Source of the DNA: Pomacea canaliculata
Taxonomy: Eukaryota > Mollusca > Gastropoda > Architaenioglossa > Ampullariidae
NCBI RefSeq assembly: GCF_003073045.1
Contig: NC_037601.1
Span: 21,364,150 to 21,428,149 of the forward strand
Length of the DNA: 64,000 nucleotides
Direction: 5' to 3'
The position numbers and the translations under genes are program-made. Of this stretch, positions 11,501-23,500 are shown in pieces. How positions within the stretch are numbered: position 1 is the first letter of the stretch; every line of letters begins with the position of its first letter. The notes beneath the pieces are model-generated. The model was given only the letters and a program-made list of their open reading frames with translations, did no database searches and was not told the DNA's origin.

Positions 11501-14500
11501 AGAACAACTGCTTTCAAAAAATCTCTGCATTCAGCTCTGAAGGGCCATGAGAGTTTCCATCGTTTACTGATGACTGTTTCTTAGCTACAGCCAGTAGTCT
11601 ATCAACCCTGAAGCCAAGTTCGATCATGCTCAGATTGACATGGTTTAGAACTGTTGCATATATCAACCTGCACAAGTTGGAGGGCAGTTTCACATTTATT
11701 AAGTACATTTGACTTGATAAATTTGTGCATCAGATTTTCATAATGTCATGTAAGTCTAAACAAGGAAAGGAAGAAGAGGCTGATCAGCTTGGTATTTTCT
11801 CAAAAAAGGTTCAAGTATACTGGCAATTAAACTAAAGAAAGCCAGACGACATGAAAGCAAAGGGTAGATAAGACTCCAGCTTTTACAATATCAAAAGATT
11901 TGTTCTTTGGCAATGTTATTTTTTTCTCCATTGCAGCTTTGACAAATTTTTCCAAGTATGGAAGCATAACAATTGCTTTTTCAGCAAACAGAATTGTTTT
12001 TCAAGCCATCGGTGAGCACAGAACTTGGCTGGAAAAGATGTGGAACCAGTTACTTTTATATAATCTTCTCTTCTGGCTGGGCTGTCTCTGAACAAGATAT
12101 AAGCAGATGTAAGAAATGACTCAAGCTCCATTGAGAAGCCTCGCACCCACGCCTAAATGCATTGTGCATAACATGGAGTCCACAGCTGCCCACATTTAAC
12201 AAACCAACATTGTGATTGGTAATCATGTCGTTATTAATTTTCTCAAGAAGTTTAGGTTTACAGAAGGTCCATCCATAGAAATTTGAAGTAAATTAGCTTG
12301 CTTGAAGTTTGATTCGCTAATTACCTTACTGAACTTTTGTTGAAGGTCTATGGCCGCGGAATGACCCAAAAATTCCGAGGTCAGGTAATGAGTCTTACAG
12401 CATTGTCACTCCAGTAACGAACATGGAAATCCAGCTGTTTAGTTTGAGTCTTATGGTTAGAAGATTCATCAAACAAAAGAACATATTCAGGCGACGAATT
12501 TACACAGTCCAGAAGCAATTTCGAAAAGTGAGGAGCAAGCCCAAATGAAGTTAGATAACTGGCTTTTGTTTGACCGCACTTAAATTCTGCAGCTACTTGG
12601 CTGTCTGGGAACATAAGTCGAAACAGTTCAGGCAGACTTTTCAGCAGATCTGAAACTGTAGTGTGATTCCACAATCTTGAGAGTCCACAGGATCTCTGCT
12701 TCAATCGTTCATTGCTCATCACGAAACCTATTCAAAGAAAAACATTTAAGTTACCATTATGTCTGTAAACATTATGTTCTGTCTGAATAAAAGACAGGTT
12801 TCAAAAAGCAATAATTAATGACATGATAATATAAATAATACTAAACTAAGTTAAAGTATAAAGATGGCAGCATAGTTGAAAATGAAAGTTATTTTCAGCT
12901 AACTGATTTAGCTTTAATGTTAAATTGTTTGATTTTAAAAATCCAAAAATAATGTATTTGCTGGTAAATAGGATAATAAGCATACATTATTAATTATACT
13001 TTCTTTTTAATCTTTCCTGATCAGATGCCAAAAATTCAGATCATTTTCTGCAGCAAAGCTGTAGTAAGATTCGTGATTGTATAAAACTCTATTTGTAGTT
13101 CGAATCATGAGAAAATGAAAATCTCAACTTTTTAATTTAAATAATTCTTTGCTATTTACTGATCTTTAAGCTATTGGCTTCACCGTAAATTAGACGATAG
13201 GCTTAATAAAGAGTGGAAAAAAACCGCAAAATGTTATGCACGCTTTAATTTAATGTGTTTTCTAAGTACCCACATCGTTAACTAAATGAATCGCTAAAGA
13301 TAAATAATTGTCAACTTACTGGACACACTTGCAGAGCTGGTCGGTGCGTCTGATTTTGAGCGGGCTGTGGATGTTCTCGATGACGAAAGTAATCAGTTAC
13401 ACAAAAGCGCGCATCTTTCAGAAATACTTTTATTTGCCTTTGTGTCTTTCGGTAACCATGTGCTGTTTCAGAACACTTTCGCCCATTGATGAAAGATTCA
13501 GAGATATTTTGCAGGCAGCACATCGTGCCAAATGTTTATTGCTCGAGTCTTTTATTAACCAATCTTTATACTTGTCTTCCTTTAGCCACTTCTCCTGAAA
13601 AGAGCACTTCCCCGGCATCTTTCAAATTGTTAAGCAGACAAAGAAATGTGGTCGACACGACGAGAGTGAACTCGCGAAAGGCCGAAACGGACGTTCCCGC
13701 CGCGAGCGAGACTGGGTCTATCTATCTATTCCTCTTCGTGCATCAGGTTGCACATAAGGCCTCAACCAGAGTCCGCCACCGATGTCGATCTGCTGAAACC
13801 CGCTCAAGGTGACCCCATGTCCAGCCCTTTCTTTCATCTCCCTTTCCACTGTTCTTCTCCAAGTTTCCTTTGGGCGGCTCGTTTTCTTCGGCGTCTGGAG
13901 TCCATCGTAGGGCGACTCTGGAAAGGTCTGCTGTCTGCTGGCGGAGCACATGTCCAATCCATCGCCAACGCCTTCGTTGAACCTGCGTGGTGATGGACTC
14001 GGTTTCAGTTCTTCGGTGGAGTTCTTCGTTGCTGATGGTATTTGGCCAAAAGATGTTAAGTATGCGCCTGAGGCATCTGTTTTGGAAGACGTCAAGCTTG
14101 TTACTGATGGTTTTGGTCATCTTCCAGGATTCTGATCCGTAAAGGAGGGTGCTGATCACATTTGACTTGAAGATTCTCAGTTTGATCTTCTGGCTGATGT
14201 TTTTTTGCCTTCCATGTGCTCCTGAGTGAGGCGAAGGCCTGGCTGGCTTTCGCCAGTCGGGCTCGAATCTCCACCTCCGCATCCCCGGTGTTTGACATTT
14301 GGACCCAAGATAGTGAAACTGTCAACTTCCTCAATCTCTTCTCCATTTAGTTTGATGCCGTCTTGGGCTCTGGCGTTCACTCTCATACTTTTTCGTTTTC
14401 TTGTGCTGATCTTCAAGCCAAGGTTTCCAGCTGTTTCTGAGAAGGCCTTTGTTTTTTCATGCATGTCTTGGTGGCGGTGTGACAGCAGGGCAATGTCATC

Positions 14501-17500
14501 AGCAAAGTCCAAGTCTTCCAGCGTTGTTGTTGCTGTCATAGTCATGGTCCATCTGATCCTCTCCTCTCACTGTCGGTGGAAGTCTTCATGATCCAGTCCA
14601 TGGCCAGGATGAAGAGGAATGGCGACAGAATGCAGCCCTGCTTCACCCGGTACTGACGTTGAAGGGGTCTGTGAGCTCTGTGTCACAGACAACCTGGGAT
14701 TTGAAATCGCTGTACAGCATTGCAATGACCTGAACAAGTTTTGCAGGGACTCCGTAATGCCTCAGGATCTTCCATAAGGACTCGCGGTGGATGCTGTCAA
14801 AAGCCTTCTCCAGGTCGATGAAATTGATGTACAGCGGTGTGTTCCATTCGTTGCTCTGCTCCAGAATCTGTCGCAGAATGAAGATGTGTTCGGAGCAGGA
14901 TCGCCCAGGACGAAATCCTGCTTGCTGTGGTCGGAGGTCTTTCTCAAGAGTTGCCGTCAGTCTTGACAAAACAATCTTGCTGAAGACCTTGCTGGTGAGG
15001 GAAAGAAGTGTTATGCCCTCCAATTATTGCAGTCTCCAAGATCTCCTTTCTTGGGTAACTTGAAGATGAGCCCTGTCTTCCAAGCAACAGGGAGCTGCCC
15101 TGATTCCCAAACTTGCTTGAAGATTTCAGTCAGCTTGGAGCTGTCACATTTATATCTGCTTTCAACATCTCTGCTGTTATTCCATCTGCCCTGGTGCTTT
15201 GCCGCTCTTCATTGTCTTGACTGCTGCTGTCACTTCTTCCAGGCTTGGTGGGTCTGTGCAGATGTCAAGGTCTATAGCTGCTGGCTGGATGTCTGCAAGC
15301 TGAGGGGGATCTGGTCTGTTCAGAACCGACTCAAAATGTTCCTTCCAGCGCTGTAGTTTTTCTGCCTCTCCCTCGATGACATTACCGTTCACGTCTTTCA
15401 CTGGCACATCACTGTTCTTAAACCCGTTGTTTAGCTGCTTGTTTATCTTGTACAGTGTCTTCAGGTCATTTTTACTTGCTGCATTTTCTGCTTCATCTGC
15501 CAGTTTCTCTATGTGGTCTCTTTTGTCGGTTCTTGCCATCCTCTTTACCTCTTTGTTTAGTTTTGCATATCTTTGTCTGAGTTGTTCTTTCAGGCGTTCA
15601 GATCTGGTGCTGTTGATTCTTTGTTTGGCTGACTTTCTCTCTTCTATCTTCTTCCATGTCTCTTCTCTGATCCACTGTTCTTTCTTTTTCCGTTGGAAGC
15701 CCAGTATTTTCTCTCCTGATTCCTGTAAGACTCGATTGAAGTCATCTAAGGTCATCTCTTGTTGGTCTCCTAGTGCTTGGAACCTGTTCTTTACTTCCAT
15801 AGCAAAAGCCCTTTCGATGACTGGATTTTTCAGTTTGCCAGAGTCCACTCTCTGCTGACGTGCCTGTTTTCCTCGTGATCGACGCAGCTTCAGAGAAACT
15901 GTGGCTATCACAAGAGTGTGGTCACTGGCAACGTCTGCTCCTCTGTAGGCTCTAACATCTTGAAGTGAGCTCCTCCATTTTCGGTTGATGATGACATGGT
16001 CTATCTGGTTCTTTGTGGTCCCATCTGGTGATGTCCATGTTGCCTTGTGGATGTCTTTGTGTGGGAAGAGTGTGCCACCAATCAGTAGGTTGTTTTCTTC
16101 ACAAAAGTCTGCCAGTCTCTCTCCGTTGTCATTGATGGTTCCGATTCCATGTTTGCCCATGACATGCTCCCTGCAGGTGTTGTCACTTCCCACCTTGGCA
16201 TTGAGATCGCCGATGATGAGCAATATGTCATGGGCTGGAACGCTCTCTGAGGCTGCCTGGAGCTGATCGTAAAAAGCATCCTTGTCTTCTGCCTCAGAGT
16301 CATTTGTTGGTGCATAGCAGGCTAGCACTGTCAGCTTGGTGTACTTTGAATGGAATCTTGCTCTCAAAAGCCTAGGTCCATAAGGCTTCCATTCCAGCAG
16401 TGCTTTTCCGTTTTCTTGTTGAGGAGTAGAGCTACTCCTTCAGAGTGCTGAGCGTCTGATCTTCCTGAGAACAAGATGGTATGTCCTGACGCTAGTCTCC
16501 TCTTTCCCGTGCCGGTCCATCTGACCTCACTGACTCCCAGGATGTCCAAGTTGTAGTTGTCAAACTCCTTGACTAGTTGGAGCATCCTGCCAGTCTGGTA
16601 CAAGGTCTGGACGTTCCAGCACCCCACCCTCAACTTATGCCTCGGCTTCAGTAAATCCACTGTCGGGGCGCCAGCTCCCTTTCGGGTTTGGCTGTCGTCC
16701 GTCATTAGTCCAGTCACCTGGTGTGCTTCATTACCTCCGCCATCTGTGACGAGTTCTCTGGTTTTAGTTTCTGTAACATACTTTTTTTTACATGGTGGGG
16801 TTGTTAGCCCTACCACAACCTAATTTACCTCTAGGTGAGGTGTCCACCTTAGTCGCCTCTTACGACATGCCTGGCTGGATGGCAGGGACCCTATTCTTAC
16901 AATGCTTGCTAGGCAAGCATACCCCGGGGTCCCACAGGGGGAGCGAGACTGGGTAGTCATGTGATTAAAATAGCAATGCAGCGAAAAATCGTCGGTATTT
17001 TGCGCCAAAGTCTACTCCGGAAATAAATTTGTTGTAATATTTTATCGATAAAAGGACTTAAAAGGGTCACAGAGAAAATGTAAGGACCTGTGTGAGAATT
17101 TGAAAGGACCGCATGGCAAATAAAAGGACTTAAAAGGCCTTTTGGCGAAAATTCAATATAAAAGGACTTAAAAGGACCTTGCAAGGACCTGGGAACCCTG
17201 TGCATGGTGCAGCACATGAACTGATTAAAGACATAGAAGTGCTGTGAGTCCTAGCTGTTATGTAACTACGGCAAGCACATTCATAGAAGAATGGAGTGTT
17301 TTTTGGCTTCACAAGCCTGTAAGCGAATCACAGCCTCGACAAGGTCTAATCAAGAGCTCTCCTGTCAGTCTCCATTACTCTCTAACATGTATAATATTTT
17401 GCAACTTGCTGTAAATAACATGCAAAAGCTTATCTCCTAAACTGAATGAGAATGCAAAATGCAAGCAGACTCAACAGGCACTCACGCCTTTTCCTTCTCC

Positions 17501-20500
17501 CCAGTGGAGAGGAGAGGAGGATGGTGGTGGAGTCTCTCCTCCTGTCTGACAAGCTTGTTCCAGTGCATGGTGGTATTCAACCAGTTCCTTTTCACTTCTG
17601 GAATTTTAATGCACTGGTGTAATTACTCAGAACTGTACTCAGTACACAACTGACTGATAAATGCATGTCAAAAACATTGTGATCATCTTTTCAGAATTTG
17701 TTGTAAACATGCTCCTTCCGTTCTCACCACCTCCAGCTGTCTTGCAGGTACTCATGATACAATAACCCTCCTGCCAAAGCTGTAGTTTTGAAGCAAGAGC
17801 AAGTCATTTCCCCAAAGGCAAAAATCAGGAACTTAAGGAAATGTTACAGTGCGATGTCTAGACCACGTGGACACTACTTCATGGCTTTTTTATCCCAGGC
17901 CATCACTGACCTCACTTTTTAGCTATGGGTCCAAGGGTAGAGCATCTGTGGAATCTGGACACCACTTTATAATTTCAGAACCAAGACACCTGTCTCTGAG
18001 TTCCCCATGTTGTTCCCTCTACAGTGTGAAATCACTTTATAATTTCAGAACCAAGACACCTGTCTCTGAGTTCCCCATGTTGTTCCCTCTACAGTGTGAA
18101 ATCACTTCAAGGTGGAATCACTTTCCTACTAAGCCAAACAATCAACCAGGAAGTGGCAGGGAATAATTCCTCAGAGAGAAGCCTAGAGAGAGCCAGACAC
18201 AAGCCACAGCACCACCTGTTGCTATAAACAATGGCATACCTGGAACAGTCCTCGCTTTCCTTTCCATCTAATGGGTTTTTGCTGGGTGTGACTTTGTTGG
18301 CCTGTTCGAACACAAGATCATTTCAAGATATGACCATTTGCAATTTTTGCACAAACAAAGTTTTAAGGTTGTAAACATTATTATCATGAAAAACAGAAAC
18401 ATAAGACTTGGATTTCACTCTCTGTGAAAAAAAAGTAATGTCAATGATTAACATTGTACAATTAACCTTTGATCATATTGTAAAAATATTAGAAGTATTA
18501 AATACATCTATTTTCTCTTCATGTTATTGAGACCATATTCTTGCATCTCAAAGTTGATAAAAATTTCCACAATTTTTTTTATTTAAAAAGAAAAAGATAA
18601 ACAAACAGGTAAAAGAGTGAAAAAAGTTTTTTCACTGCTGATGTTCACTAATCATGTTGTTTAAGATAAGACAAAAGTTCTTCAGCATAGTGCCTCCACA
18701 GAGATATATGATATGACAACAATCGTTTCCAATACCTCAGTTTTTCAGTCATTCAGTCACTGACATCCATTTATATATATTTTGTTGTTATTCACCAAAA
18801 CAGAAGATCTGTATTTTTAAGCCTATGCAAGAAAAAAGAGGTTCAAAAATAACATGCTAAAATTCATGCTCCACTAAAATGAAGTTACAGGCAGCTGTAG
18901 CAAGCAAAACCAAGCCAAACTTGAGACTTTCTAGACTTGAACACATTATAAACATGCTTTCTTATTTTATATATATAGCTAGAGAAAAATTAGAAATAAC
19001 AATTCTCTGCTAATAAACAACAACAAAGATTGGACAAACGGTGACAGCAGCCAACCACCACAAGACAGAGTGATTCCCAACTCCATAATGGTTAGAGTAA
19101 TGCAATAAAAAATCCTTCTCATCAAATGATGATAAGAAGGTTTAATACAAGTAACACATATTCTTTCTGGTATCAGACATTACCATATGGAGCCACTAAT
19201 ACTCAGATGAGCTACAAGCAAAGTCAGTTCTACAGTTACTACTGGTACTTTAAAAATTCACTCACATTTTTAGTACTAGCCCTTCCACGCTGCTCCTACA
19301 GATACACATGTCACACTATTATTGCTAATGATGACTGCACAGCACTGTACATGAGCTGTGGTCATATGAACAAAATCAATTTCAGATGGTTTGGATTTTA
19401 TCGTTTCCCTTAATTTTCTTCAAATGCAATGCTTTTCTGCAAAGAAATGAGATTTATCTGGATTCATATGTGGCAAACCTAGTGTAAGTGGAGAAATATA
19501 TGTCCACAGTTTGTTTCTAGTGTATATGATTTTTTTGGGGATTTTTTCCTATTCCAATAAAAAGTCATATATGCATCTACAGCATAGCAATGGCTCTATA
19601 TTTGTATTAAATAAATTGTGTCCTAAATGTATATATCTGCAATATGAACATTTGATGAAATCATTAGAATACAACTAAATGCTTTGTGTTTCTTTCAAGA
19701 GATGAAATTTGTTTTGGAAAACTTACACAAGTATATTTTTAATTGATAAACTGCCAGGAAAACTCAGGTTTTCAGGTTACTCTTTGCACTAACCTTTGTT
19801 TAAGTTCTAAAACACAACGAACAAACAGAATGTTAACCTTGATGGACAGTGAAGGACGAGCATTTGATGTTGATGTTTGCTTTTGACCATCTGCATCGTG
19901 GTATCCATCTTTTTCTCTCAGCATTACAATATATTCATAGGTTGTCAGGCCTTTGTACACTGTGAAGGGCAAACATTTCTTACATTTACTTGATGACAAC
20001 AGATGCATATTTTATTCATTTGCCTACTAACTCATTCAACCACACTATTTCTCTATCTCGCACTCATATTTATACATATACACACATATAGGGGAACATC
20101 TGGATGCCAGTGCCCTCTGAGCAGCAAGCAAAGTGAAGCTACTCAAATGCTAGTTTCTCCATTCTCCCTGAGCAATGAAGGTAACGGTGCTCACTCTGCA
20201 TGGGCTGCACCAAGTTGATAAGGACCTCTGATGTGAAAGGCTTTGTTATATGATGTGAAAATTCAATCTCAAAGTGGATCACATTCATATCAGCAAAGCA
20301 TTGTACAAGAGTTTAATGAACACAGGACTCCTGAATAATCAAACAGGAGTGGTTCACAAAGTCGGTGTGTATCATGGGTGCATCTTATTACCAATACTGT
20401 TCAACATCATTATGAGAACATTAGGCATGAACATTACACCTTCATTTCCATGACTGGGAGGCCACGTGCAACCTATGCTTTGCAGACTGCATCAACAAGG

Positions 20501-23500
20501 TGGCAAGCACAACAGCAAACTACAAGAATTTACCTACAGGCTGACTGACTGACAATTTAAATGCATAAGAAAGAGAGACCAGCACTGACAAGAGCAAAGT
20601 CATGGTCAACATCAATGGCAAAGATGAGATGTGTCACAGCAACACCATCTGGTTTGCTACCATGTATGGACTGTACAAGTCTCTTGTAACTGCATTCCTG
20701 CATGAATGTCAAACCTGACTCTGCTTGTCAATATGGAGAGGATAATCCAGGTAATCAAGAACAAGTGCCTGAGGAGGTTGTTCTGAATCTTGTATAGGGA
20801 ACATAAAACCAATGGCTTTGTAGAGGGCATGATCATCATCCTTGCAGGACACTAGGAACCTCTCCATACAACAATGAAGCAGGCCAAGTGGGTCTGGTTT
20901 GGCCATGTTTCACAACACAATGCTCTGTCCAAAACCATTTTTAGGGTACCTTGGAGGGTAGTCAGTGGAGGTAGACAGAGGTAGGCTAGCAAATGTAAAG
21001 AACTGCATTGGTCATTTCTTGCAAGACTTGCTCAAGACAAGCATGTGTCTAGCCAGTTGTTCCTCCCAATAACCAGTACCAGTGGACTGGTACCAGTTTG
21101 TTCTATTTAATTTACTCAACATACATGCATATGCACTCTTTCACACAAACATACACATATTGTTTTAATTCTTGAGTTCTAAAATATTGCATAACACTCT
21201 TGACAAATATTGGGATTTATGATTATGATTTATAATGACAAAATGTTTAACAAGATGTTTAACAAAATGATAGGTTAACAGAATCTGCAGCAAATCTTTT
21301 CTGGACTTACTAAGCCAAAAATGGAAGAAGAGAAGATGGACAAGTAATGCTAAAGTAACAGCTGCCAACAGTGTTGTGATCCCTGTCAAGATCAGCCACC
21401 CCTCACCAGTCACTTGCTGGTTCAAGATGCGGAAATCTGTACAGCGCACCCAATCTCCATAAATACACATACAAAAACAAATACAGCAAGCGTATCACTC
21501 GCATACTCATAAACAACATCAGAATGCAGCAGTGTTTGTTTGTTCAAGAAAATGCAAAATCACATCTGATCTGATGATTACTCATTTCCACACCGGAAGG
21601 ATATAATCTATGTTTTGCATTTTGCTCCAGACCATTTTGAATGTTAATGTTTTAATGGGCAAAATACTTGTTATGAGATGTGCTGCTCATAGCTCCAAAT
21701 TTTATAGATATGCAGAGAAAATTTTGATCAAATCGAATGAAAATAAAATCAAACTTTACTTTCTGTACAAGGCATAATCCAAGACAGAAATGTTTCTCTG
21801 GCTCATAATCATTATGCGCATACAAACATAATATATACAGCATTACAGATATATGCTCATACAAACATAACATGTAGACATACGTATACCTATACACAAC
21901 ATTCAACACACATACACTCTCTCACACATACACATGAGCCTCTTGAGAAGGATGCCAGGTTATATAAGATGACACATCAGAGGATGGGGATAGAAAAGAG
22001 TTTTGTGCTGAGCTAGCACCTAGGGTGTGCTGAGCTAGCACCTAGGGCTATATCCCAGCAAAAGCAGGATGATACGTCAAAGAAAGAGAGAGAGCAAGTG
22101 AGAGACAGAAAGGCATGTATTTAGGAAGGCTGCCTTGTAATGCTTATCTCCTCCTGTACCCAAAAGCCATCTACTAACCTCCCAAATCCAATGCCCTCTC
22201 ACCTAATCAACATGATTAGGCAAAGAAATACCTAAAATCTCCTAACTTTCTGTTCTAAAATGAAACAGCTAGCCCCCATATTTTAATGTAAAATATCACC
22301 AGACTGTCAGGTAAATATAGATAGTAGGAAAGTAGGAAAACAGTAATCAAAGTATCTGGAAGTGCATAAAGCCCTCAAATGACAGTACATGCCATCTTAT
22401 GAAGACTCATTACATTTAAACACGGAGGCTAGGTAAAAAGATGTGCTTACCAGCTGTGTCATTACCTGAAAATCAAGCCAAAACATTTTTCTGAAAATAT
22501 GCATCGATATAAAGCATTTAATAAATGCAGTTTTATTCAGGTTAACAACTGTAGATATACGATTTGTATGACCATTAATAGAAAACAATTAGCTTAGCTG
22601 CATGTTAGCACATCCCACTGGAGAATATGATAAATATGAACCACACTTACTTCTGCCTTCTTTCCTGAGAACTGCAACAAAGAAAAGAGAAATATATTTA
22701 AATATTTAATATCTATATCAAACTCCATCAGAGATAAAGCAAACACTGCATGAAACACTGCATGTTAAATCTGGTGAAAGATGCAAAAGAACATAGCAAT
22801 ATGAAAGGAAACCAAATAAAATATTCACTATTACTGATTTGGATAAAAGATCTAACAAAAATTCAAAGTTCATTATGCAATATTCATTGAAGTTAAAGAC
22901 CAAAGTGAAAGGTTTGAAATTTTTGCAATCTATAAACATAGGCGATATAAACCTAACCTGTAAATTTCAGCTTCCAAAATCCATCCGTTAACTAATTATC
23001 CACTAGCAAAATACGCGATTTGTACCTGTGATTAATGAGCACCGGTAGCAGTGTACTACGTCACACTAGTGCACTATTCACAACACCAATCAGAAAGAGA
23101 ATGAGCGACAGTTTGAACCATTCAGAAGTTGAAAGTCTGTATTTCTTGAGCTAAGGTAGCAGTTTTTCAGAACTATGAGAAATTCAGACTATCAGCGTCC
23201 AAATAATCCAAACTGCAGCTCATTCTCTGATTGGTGTGGACTGCTGGCAATTTTGTGAATGGTGCACTAGCGTGACATAGTACACTTTTACTGGCGCTCG
23301 TTGATCACAGGTACAAATTGTAGCGAATAATTAATTACCAGATGGAGGCTGAATTTTACAGGTATATATAGTTTTAAATTGCTTATATCTACTGATATCT
23401 AAAAAAACCACAAACCATTCAGGTTGGTCTTTAAGCAATACATGCAACTGTAGTAAGATTAATGAAAAGAAGCTGTTAATAACCTTAAATTTGTTTTTCA

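Larger units (their letters stand above)
9687..17200 (-). mobile_element. hAT-like DNA transposon, interrupted by a LINE
   Basis: Terminal inverted repeats CAGGGTTCCCAGG (9687-9699) and its complement CCTGGGAACCCTG (17188-17200) match over 13 bp. They are flanked by a TGCATG direct repeat at 9681-9686 and 17201-17206, read as a 6-bp target duplication. Both ends carry repeated AAAAGGACCTT/AAAAGGACTT units just inside the TIRs. The decayed transposase (10689-13618) runs on the minus strand. Without the LINE at 13718-16940 and one copy of its duplication, the element is about 4.3 kb. It lies wholly in the 9519-19837 intron of the palmitoyltransferase gene. Confidence 0.85.

Noticed and set aside
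15376..15858. 160-codon plus-strand frame
   Set aside because: Antisense shadow of the LINE linker between endonuclease and reverse transcriptase.
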